A stretch of DNA of 64,000 nucleotides. It comes from Sabellastarte sp. h YS-2021 (lineage: Eukaryota > Annelida > Polychaeta > Sabellida > Sabellidae). The notes below the pieces were generated by a model. The model ran no database searches, was not told the origin of the DNA, and saw nothing but the letters and a program-made list of their open reading frames with translations. The DNA lies in the NCBI GenBank assembly GCA_964017235.1, contig OZ024927.1, positions 23,517,160 to 23,581,159 of the forward strand. The letters are read 5' to 3'. Shown here one piece after another: positions 39,401-51,400 of this stretch. A program made the position numbers and the translations under genes. The first letter of the stretch is position 1. Every line of letters starts with the position of its first letter.

Positions 39401-42400
39401 TATTGGTCATAGCAGCACCCCAACAGGAATAGCTGTACAACTAAATGCAATTTCAAAACTTTTGAAATATTTTCTTTCATTTTAAGATTGATTGCAAAAT
39501 ATGCAAGGCAGAGGGATTATTTTCATGACAGGAAATTATTAAAAAGAGCATCAGAGATGCCTGTAGCCCACAGTCTCAGGAAATAGTTCTCAACACCACA
39601 AGATACAGAAGTAGTGTAACAGTACAAAGACCGGGATACTTTCAGAGCAGTGTCAGTTATATAAAGGTTCAAATAATGTTTGAGTAGAGAAAATAACGTC
39701 TAAGAGAAAGAAAATGTATGTATAGATAAAGTATTAAAACAAGACATTTCAATAGCAAGATGACAGCATTAATCAGAAAACTAAAAAAAAGATATAAAGC
39801 TGTAAAATTTATTAATTGAAGAATAGCTTACAATGGAAATAGCACAATTATGTAAAAGAACATATAATAATCAGTTGCAGCAATCAATATATCGTTGTTA
39901 TAAGAGAAATATGTCTCAAATGTGGCAGGGGAACACACTTTGGCAAAGCCAAAGTTAAAGGTTACACTATGATGCACACCTACACCCCCCAACCAATGTG
40001 TCTACCAAGTGTCAACCTTCTACACCTTACGGAATCCAAGAAATAGCCCAGACAAGATTTTAAAACTCATAGTCAAAAGTAGGGATGGGTCGGTACCAAA
40101 AATGTGTACATCGGGAGGTCGCCAGTGCAAAACCGTACCGATTCCGGGACTTTACATTTTAGTAAACCCCAACCAAACATGGACGTTTCCTCTTAACAAA
40201 ATTGCAATAAAAGTGCCTAAATACACAAAATATGAGGTAAAAGCTAATAACTTCCTCATATTTCTTGTTTGTTCCCAATATTTTAAGTTTTCCTTCAATT
40301 TTGTGAGTTGACAAGCGAGATTAAAGTTATACATTGTCGCAACCAAAACATGGCAGTTCTGCTCAACGTAATCGATAGTACTGTATAAAGTCTGCAAATG
40401 CATGAAAATTGGGGATAAAAGCTTATAATTTCTTCATATTTTGGGGTATATTTCCAATATTTTAACTCTTCCTTCCATTATATGTGTTCACAAGCGAAGT
40501 GGTGGTTGCAAAATCTCATCACAGTATTTCAATAAAATGGTCTCGATACCGAGATACCGGGCCTACCAACCCATCCCTAGTCAAAGGTCAAATCAAGATC
40601 ACACCATGATGTTGAACACCTGCAACCCGTAAGTAATGTCTCTGCCAAGTATCAACTTCCTACACTTTACAGTTTCAGATATTGCCTGGACAAGATTCAA
40701 GGTCAAGGTCACTACAGCAAGATCAAAGGTCAAATCAAGGTCACACCATGACATGGCACACCTACAACCCTCGAACAATGTGTCTACCAAGTATCAACTT
40801 CCTACACCTATGGTTTCTGAGATATAGCACAAACAAGATTTTATAGGTCAAGGTCAAATCAAGGTCACACCATGATGTCACCCTCAAGTAATGTCCCTAC
40901 AAACTATCAAGTTTCTACACTTTACTGTTGCCAAGATATAGCCCGGACAAGATTTTATAGCTTAAGGTCACTACGACAAGGTCAAAGGTCATATCAAGGT
41001 CACACCATGATGTTGCACACATACACCCCCTAACCAATGTCCCTAACAAGTATCAACTTCCTACACCTTACGGTTTCTGAGATATAGCCTCGACAAGATT
41101 TTCAAACTCAAGGTCACAACAGCAAGGTCAAAGGTCAAATCAAGGTCACACTAGATTTGGCTAGTTAGATAATATTATTTGGGAATATTCAAGCAACAAA
41201 ATGTTACATTATTCTGGTTCAAAATAGTAACTATCCTTGAGATGAGAAATGTCATCACATTATGCCAATTTGCTGCAATTTGACTGACATAATGGAAAGG
41301 TTAATTAGTAAATTAGACGTTATTAAGCATTTACACAATTGTACTGGTTTTCCCCATTGCATTCATTAATAAGAGAAAATCTGTTTTATTCTTACTTGAA
41401 TAACATTCTTGTACACGTGTCTGAGTGTTTCTTTGCCCATTATTTCTTGAGATGAAGTGGTCCTACCCCAAGGCTGAGTCACATGACTTGCTGGCAGGTA
41501 TGATAATGTGATGAAGAGATATTCACCATTAGTCATGCCTTGATCATGTGCCCTTCTTAGAAAACTGTGTTCGTCTTTGATGTCAGCACACAGTACAATT
41601 ACTGAAAGTGGTCAAATGTATTTAATCTTTATGCATATGTTCACATCAAATAAATTACATTTCCATTTGAAAATATGAGGATATTTGGAATTGATTCTTT
41701 GGAAGAACTAAAATGCAAGCCTCTTATTCTCTTAATGCTATGTGTGGATCCATCCAATAAACTGGAAAGAATTTGTAGAGAACAGACCTCCAACAGAGTG
41801 TATTTCTGAACATTTGAGGATTTTTTTTTTTGTGTGTCCAGAATATGATTCAGGTTTTCAAAAATGTAACCCCTGCTTCTTTTGGCCATGTCCTACCATT
41901 TTAAAAATCATGATCTGCTGACTACTTTTGGAGTGATGTTAACTAGAAAGCCAAAATCATTGATAAATTCTGGAAAATGGACCTTTAAAAATTTTAGGAT
42001 TTGTTTCTATCCAGAATTACCCACATAAAAACTTTCATAAAGATTCGTTATTTGGATTATGAATACAAGACAAACACCCAAACACATAACTTCCTTGTCA
42101 GAGGTAATCAGAATAAGCTTTGCTTTCCTTTAATCTCGACTTTAGAATCTAATACATTAAATGCTAGGATGACGTGTGTCGTGTGATGATAATTATGCAT
42201 TGCATTACCCGTATAATTCTGTGTATTTCTGTAGATCAAAAGATAAAATTACCCTACAGTGACTGAGTCAGTGTAAGTCTGGTTTTATCTTAATTAAGAG
42301 AACAGATCAAACGCTTGGCTAGTGAGTGGTGATAATTATACATCCCAATTAGAAATACAATATTTGAGTGTACTTTCTTTGTTAAGATCAGAGAATTTCA

Positions 42401-45400
42401 AATTTACTGTACATATTTTTTTACATGAGTGAATTACTTTGAATGAAAAATATGTTAGGATCAAGACTTGATATTTAGCCTCCAAGAAGGATGCGTTACA
42501 ATGTAATTGTCAGCGTATGTGCATTTGTTTTCTTTATTTGCAAAATAACTTGAAATGTAATTTATTTTCAGGAAATGTCAACAATGGCACAAGAAACAGA
42601 TAATTAAATTCTGGTGGTGGTCTTGATCACTATCTGGAATTCTGGATCTAGTGACTGTTAAAGGATTTTAATTGTTGTACTTACCCAGTAAACATTAGAA
42701 ACATTTTATTTTAAAAATGGTTTAAACATGTACAAAATGTTTTTAAAGCCTATTTTAACCCTATGTTATGGTTTCTAAACGTTTCCAAGTAATGTAATGT
42801 TTAAAAAAAAAGTTTTATAAATATTCTATATACAAACGTTTTCACTGAAATCGTTTATTAAACATTTATAAAATAACTCAAGAAGCTATTTTTGACTGGA
42901 AATGTTTTTTAAAAATTTGTAAAATAGCTAAAGAAATGAAGGGTATGCTGGAAAATGTTTTTCAAACAATCATCATGAAATGGTTTATAAACAGTACACA
43001 TAAAATGTTTAAAAACATTGTTAATCAAATGTTTTAAAAACATTCTATCAAAAATGTTTTTTAAACCCATATTTTCAGAATGCTTATTAAACCTTCACCT
43101 TTAAACATGTCCAAACAAAGATGGCGGTGAGCAATAATAGGGGATTTCAGAGGATTTTGCCAAAAATGGCCCCACATGCAATTCCTAAAAGTAAGAATTG
43201 AATGGGGGCACAATTTTTAAGCCACTATCTTACAATTTTAGACATAAAAATAATATTTTAATGAGTGAACAACCTTAACAAGACATTGAATTTGACCTCT
43301 GACCCCATAATTATTCAGAATTAATATGTTTATTTGTAACGTTTTTCTAATATTTATCATTAAATGTTTAATAAATGCTATACATAAAATGTTTTAAAAA
43401 ACATCCTATTATAAATGGTTTTTGTACCCATCATTTTTTAACCTTTGCCAAACATTTCCTATCAACCGTTTGAAAAATAAAAAAAATGTTTACGGAGTAT
43501 AAGCCATATTGAAGGTGCCGATGGGTCTTGAAGTAGGTCTGCTCTCTCCAAGTGATCTTTCTATAACTATACATGATTGGTAGTAATTTTCTTTTCCTTT
43601 TTTTTTTCTTTTCACGTTTGTTCTTTATTTATTTATTTATTTTTTATTTTTACTTTTCTTTTGTTACCAAACTTTCATGTATTTTGTGCTTCCAGTGAGG
43701 AGTCTGAACTTACAGTGTGCACTACTCATGTTTCTGATTGCTTCCAAACCCTGATATGTCAGTACCCTACTGATGGCTTTGCTGCTTGTTCCTGCAGATC
43801 AAAAGACTTTTCGGCTTTGTTTTTTTAAAAATTTTTCATTAGTATTTTTAGGCGGGTTGCATGTAACCAACCCGCCTATTAGATTGATGTGTCCGACGTC
43901 CGTCTGTCTGTCCGTCCACATTTTTGTTTCCGGACTCTAACTCAAAACGCTTTGTCCAATCGAATTCAAACTTGACAGGGACATAGATTACCATCATAGC
44001 TAGGTTCCTTTCGAAATTGGTGTTATTCCGTCTGTTCGTTTATCCATTTTTTGTCTGTCTGTCCATCAACATTGCCGTTTCCGGACTGTAACTCAAAAAC
44101 ACTTTGTCCACTCGAATTCAAACTTGACAGGGAGATAGATCACCATCATAGCTAAGTTGCTTTTGAAATTGGTGTAATTCCATCTGTTTGTTTGTCCATT
44201 TTTTGTCTGTTTCTCCGTCAACATTTCCGTTTCTGGACTCTAACTCAAAAATGCTTTGTCCAATCGAAATTCAAACTTGACAGGGACACAGATCACCATC
44301 ATAGCTAAGTTGCTTTCGAAATTGGTGTAACTCTGTCTGTCTGTTTGTCTGTGGGTCAACATTTTCATTTCTGGACTCTTGCTCGAAAATGCTTTGTCCA
44401 ATCTTATCTAATTCAAACTTGACAGGGAGATAGATCCTCATAGCTAGGTTGCTTTCGAAATTGGTGTACTTCCGTCTGTTCGTTTGTCCATTTTTATTGT
44501 AATAATACATTGTTATTGTAATAATATATATTATTGTAATAATATAAATAAAATAGAATATATTTGTCAATAACAAATTGATCCACTTTATGAACTTTTT
44601 GCAGATTGTTTCTCAAAGATATTTTGCAATTTTACAATGAAGTTATGTACTAATTATAGTTTAATGACACAACCAATACTTTCTTCTTAATTCATGTCTG
44701 CTACATACGGAAGAGTATTAGGGCCAAGAAAAATTTTTTTTTTTCAATTTCTTGAGATATTATCTCAATTTCTTGAGATACTAAGTCAATTTCTTGAGAT
44801 TGTTATCTCAATTTCTTGAGATATTAAGTCAATTTTTTGAGATACTTATCTCAATTTCTTGAGATATTAAGTCAATTTCTTGAGATACTAAGTCAATTTT
44901 TTGAGATACCTATCTCAATTTCTTGAGATATTAAATCAATTTCTTGAGATATTAAGTCAATTTCTTGAGATATTATCTCAATTTCTTGAGATACTAAGTC
45001 AATTTTTTTAGATAATTATCTTAATTTCTTAAGATATTATGTCAATTTCTTCAGATATTAAGTCAATTTTTTGAGATATTAAGTCAATTTTTGAGATACT
45101 AAGTCCATTTCCTGAGATAGTTATCTCAATTTCTTGAGATAGTAAGTCAATGTTTTGAGATACTAAGTCAATTTCTTGAGACAGTTATCTCAATTTCTTG
45201 AGATATTATGTCAATTTCTTGAGATATTAAGTCAATTTTTCGAGATACTTATCTCAATTTTTTTAGATACTATCTCAATTTTTTGAGATACTATCTCAAT
45301 TTCTTGAGATAGTTATTTCAATTTCTTGAGATAGTAAGTCAATTTTTTAGATACTAAGTCAATTCTTGAGATAGTTATCTCAATTTCTTGAGATATTATG

Positions 45401-48400
45401 TCAATTTCTTGAGATATTAAGTCAATTTTTTGAGATAATAAGTCAATTTCTTGAGATAGTTATCTCAATTTCTTGAGATATTAAGTCAATTTTTCGAGAT
45501 ATTATGGCAATTTTTCGAGATATTATGACAATTTTTGAGATACTAAGTCAATTTCTTGAGATAGTTATCTCAATTTCTTGAGATATTATCTCAATTTCTT
45601 GAGATACTAAGTCAATTTCTTGAGATAATTACAGGATAGTTAAGGGGATAAGTGGAAAGCTATGTGCTTGTAAGAACTGGCATTTGTTATAATACATGTA
45701 TGCCAAAGACTTGTGACATGCCATTCTAATAATTTTTGGTCACATATCAAAGGCTAAAGGGAAAACAGTCCTTTTCCTGTTTGTGTTATCCTTTGAAAAT
45801 TAAATTTCTGTACTATTCAACTCACATTTTCATGTCAAAGTATAAATAAAACTCCATTGCCTTTATATATCTTTCTCCTTTGTTTGCCTTCTTAGATTTA
45901 ATAATAATAAATCTATTTAATTTTGTTTTTTACAGGACAGTGAGTTTTCATTTCAAAAAACAAAAAAAAAAGTGTAAAGCACACTGCTTAAAACAACCCT
46001 CAATTATTTCAATGACATAATCAATTAAACATACAACTATCATGGTTGATAACAATGTCTAATATACAGCAACACTACATTGTGACATCATCACCATTGT
46101 GATGTCATAGGCCTTTGAAGTTGTATTACATTGTCAATGTCAATTAACTCAATATCTCAAGAAATTTACATAATATCTCGAAAAATTGACTTAATATCTT
46201 GAAAATATGACTTAATATCTCAAAAAATTGAGATAACTATCTCAAAAAAATGACTTAGTATCTCGAAAAATTGAGACAATATTTCAAGAAATTGAGTTAG
46301 TATCTCAAGAAATTGAGATAATATCGCAAGAAATTGAGATAATATCGCAAGAAATTGAGATAATATCTCAAGAAACTGAGATAATATCTCAAGAAATTGA
46401 GATAATATCTCAAAAAATTGACTTAGTATCTCAAGAAATTGAGATAATATCTCAAGAAATTGAGATAATATCTCAAGAAATTGAGATAAGTATCTCAAAA
46501 CATTGACTTAATATCTCAAGAAATTGAGATAATATCTAAAAAAATTGAGATAAGTATTTCGAATAATTGACTTAATATCTCAAGAAATTGAGATAACTAT
46601 CTCAAGAAATTGACTTAATATCTCAAGAAATTGAGATAAGTATCTCAAAAAAATTGACTTAGTATCTCAAGAAATTGAGATAAGTATCTCAAAAAATTGA
46701 CTTAATATCTCAAGAAATTGAGAAAATATCTCAAGAAATTGAGATAATATCTAAAAAAAATTGAGATAAGTCTCGAATAATTGATTTAATATCTCAAGAA
46801 ATTGACTTAATATCTCAAAAAATTTACTTAATATCTCGAAAACTTGACTTATTATCTCAAAAAATTGACTTAGTATCTCAAGAAATTGAGATAATTATCT
46901 CAAAAAATTGACTTAGTATCTCAAGAAATTTAGATAATATCTCAAAAAATTGAGATAAGTATCTCAAAAAATTGACTCAGTATCTCAAGAAATTGAGATA
47001 ATATCTCAAGAAATTGAGATAATATCTAAAAAAAACTGAGATAATATCTCAAGAAATTGACTTAATATCTCAAGAAATTGAGATAATATCTCAAAAAAAT
47101 TGACTTAATATCTCAAGAAATTGAGATAACTATCTCAAGAAATTGACTTAGTATCTCAAGAAATTGAATTTTTTTTTTTTTTACTTGGCCCTAATACTCT
47201 TCCGTAGCTACACTAAATATACTATACTCCTTCTATTTAATTACACACCATTAAGATTTGAAAAATCAACAAACTTCATGACCTAAACTATACTATATGT
47301 AGTGTTATTTTCAGGGGGAAATAGAGCTTCAATATATGGATCAACGTTTTTGGTAATAAATCACAAGTTATACTCACTTCGTCCCCTCTGTTTTGTGTTC
47401 TCCAAAATAGCATCAATATCCTCATCAGAAATCCCATCAGTAAACCTCAGCCAATCAGCAGCAAGAACTGAGGAATCCCGGAAATGCTCTTCAATTGACC
47501 TTGACGCGTAATCACAAAACACGTGTTTTGACCCAACTGGACGCCTACTGATCATGACAAATTGATGCCACTTGAAATAAGCAAATAATTCCCCAATTCC
47601 GGGTCCAAGGCGCCGGAAAGGTGGTCCCATCCTGACCAAAGTAGTAAAAGTGTCCTTGTCGCTGAGAGAAGGATCTGAAGAGGCAGACGAAAACACGGGG
47701 AGGTTCCAGAATGACGCAAGGTAACCCACTGTTGTAGTAGCTATAAATAGAAAGGGATGTGTGACGTCACAGTAAGGTATGTTGTAAAACTCGTGTATTT
47801 TGCTTGAATGAGAAAAGAAGTTTTCACACAAATTAGTTATAAGAATAAGGTTTCAGACACAATATAGCTAACAAGAGGAGCAACAAACTTTGCCAAAGTA
47901 TGGAAGAATATTATGGCCAGATTTGGAGGGTGTTTTGGGGAATTTTGATAGTCATCTTTGAAACTCAGTAACTAAATTGAAGTGAATTTTTGAGTAAACA
48001 GAAAGACTTGTTTTGTAATTTGCAAGAGTAGACCAAGTTTCTGCAACATATGATGCAGAAGCAACACAGTTAACTTACAAGCAGAGCAAGGAGGACCAAG
48101 AAAGCCATGTACATCATCTTCATCACGCAGTCTAACAGCCATACCAGAACCTTGCTTGGCAGTACATTTGTCATCTCTGTAGATAAGCCTGTAAGCAAAA
48201 ACAACATTTAATGCTTCACTATGGATCAATTTGTGCTTTAGTAATAATTTAAACTTCAAGCCTACAGTAGGGGATCACAGTGGCATAATATAACACACCT
48301 CCCACCTCTGAGGTCTGTGGTTCAAACCCCAGACCCTCTGTGTGAAAGGTTGTATAGTTGCTTACTGATGGTCAGCAGTTTACAGAACAGAACCTTGACC

Positions 48401-51400
48401 AACTATATGTACTGGTTTCCTCTGTCCATAAAACTACCCGTCATGATGTGACCTGTACAGTGTCTCTTCAAATTCAATCTTCATAGATTGCATGCAGTCT
48501 ATCCAAAATAGTGCAGCTAGAATTGTTACAAATTCAAGTAAATACTCGGATAACTCCGGTACTCAGGAAACTCCATTGACTCCCTATACAATTTTGCTCA
48601 GAGTTCAAACTGGTAACCCTGGTGTACAAGTTTATTCATACTGGTTTCCCTAATATTTTGTTCCACATCTATCCACATACCACACTACTTACAATACTAG
48701 ACATAGTCAGAGTGTTGCCAATTTCCTTAATGTACCAAAATTTCAACCGACAATTCACAAGTCCACTAAGCAGTTTGGCTTCAGTTTTGCCTTTGATACT
48801 CCCACTGTTTGGAATTCACTTCCTGAAGACATTCGTGCATCACCCACTATTGCCTCTTTTAGAAAGAAGCTCAAAAAGATTGAGATTTCTCGGCCTTTTC
48901 TGGATAGATTTTAAAGCAACAAAACAATCAGAAAATCTGTAGAAATGCTTTTCTAATGATTTATATAACAATCAGGCCCACAGTGGCGCAGTGGTTACAC
49001 ACTCGCCTCCCAACTCTGAGGTCGGCAGTTTAAATCCTAAACCCTATGTGGGAAAGATAGTAGTTTCTTACCGATGGTCGGCAGTTTACAGTGCAGAACC
49101 TGGTTTCTTCTGCCCATAAAGCTACCTGTTATGATATGACCTATACAGTGTTGAATGCGATGCTAAAACCCATATAAACAAGATGCACTCAGAGAGAGCA
49201 AAACGCTCGACTCGATGTGACCAGTCTCACAAGTGTTATAAAGTATAACACACATCCATCATGGTGGCATTTCCAGAAATTCTGGAGGCTTCTTGGTATC
49301 CAAAATATTAACTGGATCTTTCCTAAACTGTAATCACTCCTTCCCATGGCTAGTCCCTTCCTACATCAAATTTGACATCAAAATTTATTAATTACTTTTG
49401 AAGAAATATGAAGTAGAAAGCTAAAATCATTATACATTGAAATGGGATCATTGAAAATTCATGATATTTTTGTATCCAAAATATGATCCACGTCTTTCCC
49501 AAAAATTAGTAATTGCTGCCTTTCACCAGGTCCTACTCACAAATTTTTTATAAAGATCTGTTCATTAGTTCTGGAGTAATCTAAACACCAAAAACAGGCA
49601 GACAAATAGACAAAAAAGCACACAACAAACATAAACTCCTGGTAGAGGTAAAATATTGGTTAAAAGCCACTTCTTGGTCAAAATTACTCAGGGTAAATTT
49701 TTGTGATGGACCGTCAAGAAATTGAAACAAACAAACAAAAAAACAAAAAAAAGAAAAAAAAAGAAATAAATAAACATGACAAATACACCACTTCCCTCTC
49801 AATTGTATTTATGTCAATTTCAAGACATAAATTTAATGAGAAGAAATATATTACAAGTATCACAAGCTAGGTTTTGTGGCCTCACAATGACAATTGCATT
49901 GTGACATCATTAAGTAATGACATCATCAGACAATGAAATATTGATTTTTTTACTTATGCAATAAAGAAAATCAGATTTCTCTGTATATGCCCAATTGAAA
50001 ATTATTGTCCACCAAGTTGAACACTTTATCTTGGTTTATGTTTTTTTTTGAACAGCAAAATTTTAGATGCTGTGTTTTTATTCTTTTCTTTTTAAAAGAC
50101 CTTTAAAAAATAGCTAAAAAAACCCTAAAAACAAAAATTTAAAAAAAAATTTAGAATTGACTGGTATTGAACCCCAACCATGAGATTACAAGTTCTACAC
50201 ATTACACTCACAGCCACAGAGGATACCTGATGAGGCAAGAATTCATGAGGAGGAAATCCTATCATGATATTGATTTTTGAAGACAAGTAGGTTTCACTGT
50301 ATATGCCCAATTAAAAATTTAAAAACCTGTCTCCTGACTTTAATTTTCAAACAAATTACACCAAATTTGGAAGATTCCGTCTGTACCCCATGAAATATCT
50401 ACCCACTAAATTTGAGCTCGATTAATGTTATAGTTTTTGAGTTATAAGGGCAAAACGGTGCACAGACAGACAGACGGACAGAAACAAACTGATTACAATA
50501 ACCCTCTCCTATCATCGAGCGTTAACTAAACTTTAACTGATGCCATATTCATGTAAAATCAGCTTTTGTTTTCACATTTGGAATACCAATTATTATCCAT
50601 GGTAAATCCATATAAAGTCTGTACGGAGTCCAGGAAGGGACAGAGAACTGTTTTGCTAAAAAAAATTATCTCGTTCCCACGAGTTAGTAAGTTATTACCA
50701 CAAGCGGCTTAGTTATTCACACGAGTTACTAAATCATTACCACAAGATACTAAGTCGTTCGCATGTGTTACTAAATTGTTTTCACAAGTTACTAAGTCAT
50801 TCCAATGAGTTAGCAAGTCATTATTACAAAATACTAAGTCATTCTCATGAGTTCCCAGTAAACATTAAAAACGTTTTAAAATGGTTTAAACGCTTACAAA
50901 ACGTTTTTAAAACCACATCTTTTGGTTTAATAAACATTTAAAAGTAAAAGTTTACACTGTAATGTTTACATTAAAACATTTTGTATACAAATGACTTTGC
51001 TGAAAACATTTTTTAAATGTTAGAAAAAACTCAAGAAACTGAGGTTTGACTGGAAACCATTTTTAAACATTTATAAAATAGCTCAAGAAATGAAAGCTAT
51101 GCTGGAAATGTTTTTTCAAACATTCATCATGAAATGTTTTGTAAACAGTATACATAAAATATTTAAACAACATTTGTTGACAATAATTTGTAAATATTTG
51201 CTCTGAAAATGTTTTATAAACATTTAATAGCAACTTGTTTTCATACCCATCATTTGAAAATGTTTTTGAAATTTGTTTTATCAAACGTTTTGAAAACATT
51301 CTATCACAAACATATTTTATACCCATATTTTCCGAATGTTTATCAATGTTTACCTTCATACTTTTGCAAACAAAGATGTCAGTGAGCAAAAATAGTTTGT

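Noticed and set aside
43577-43828. 83-residue plus-strand frame with a hydrophobic start
   Set aside because: The start is T-rich low complexity; no family resemblance.
46220-46498. 92-residue minus-strand frame made of a repeated ILSQFLE peptide
   Set aside because: It arises from the foldback array unit read in one frame; there are no coding signals and the unit is explained by DNA folding.
44745-47167. Possible CRISPR-like array
   Set aside because: Units are contiguous and variable in length without unique spacers, arranged in two inverted arms with transposon ends in an animal genome.
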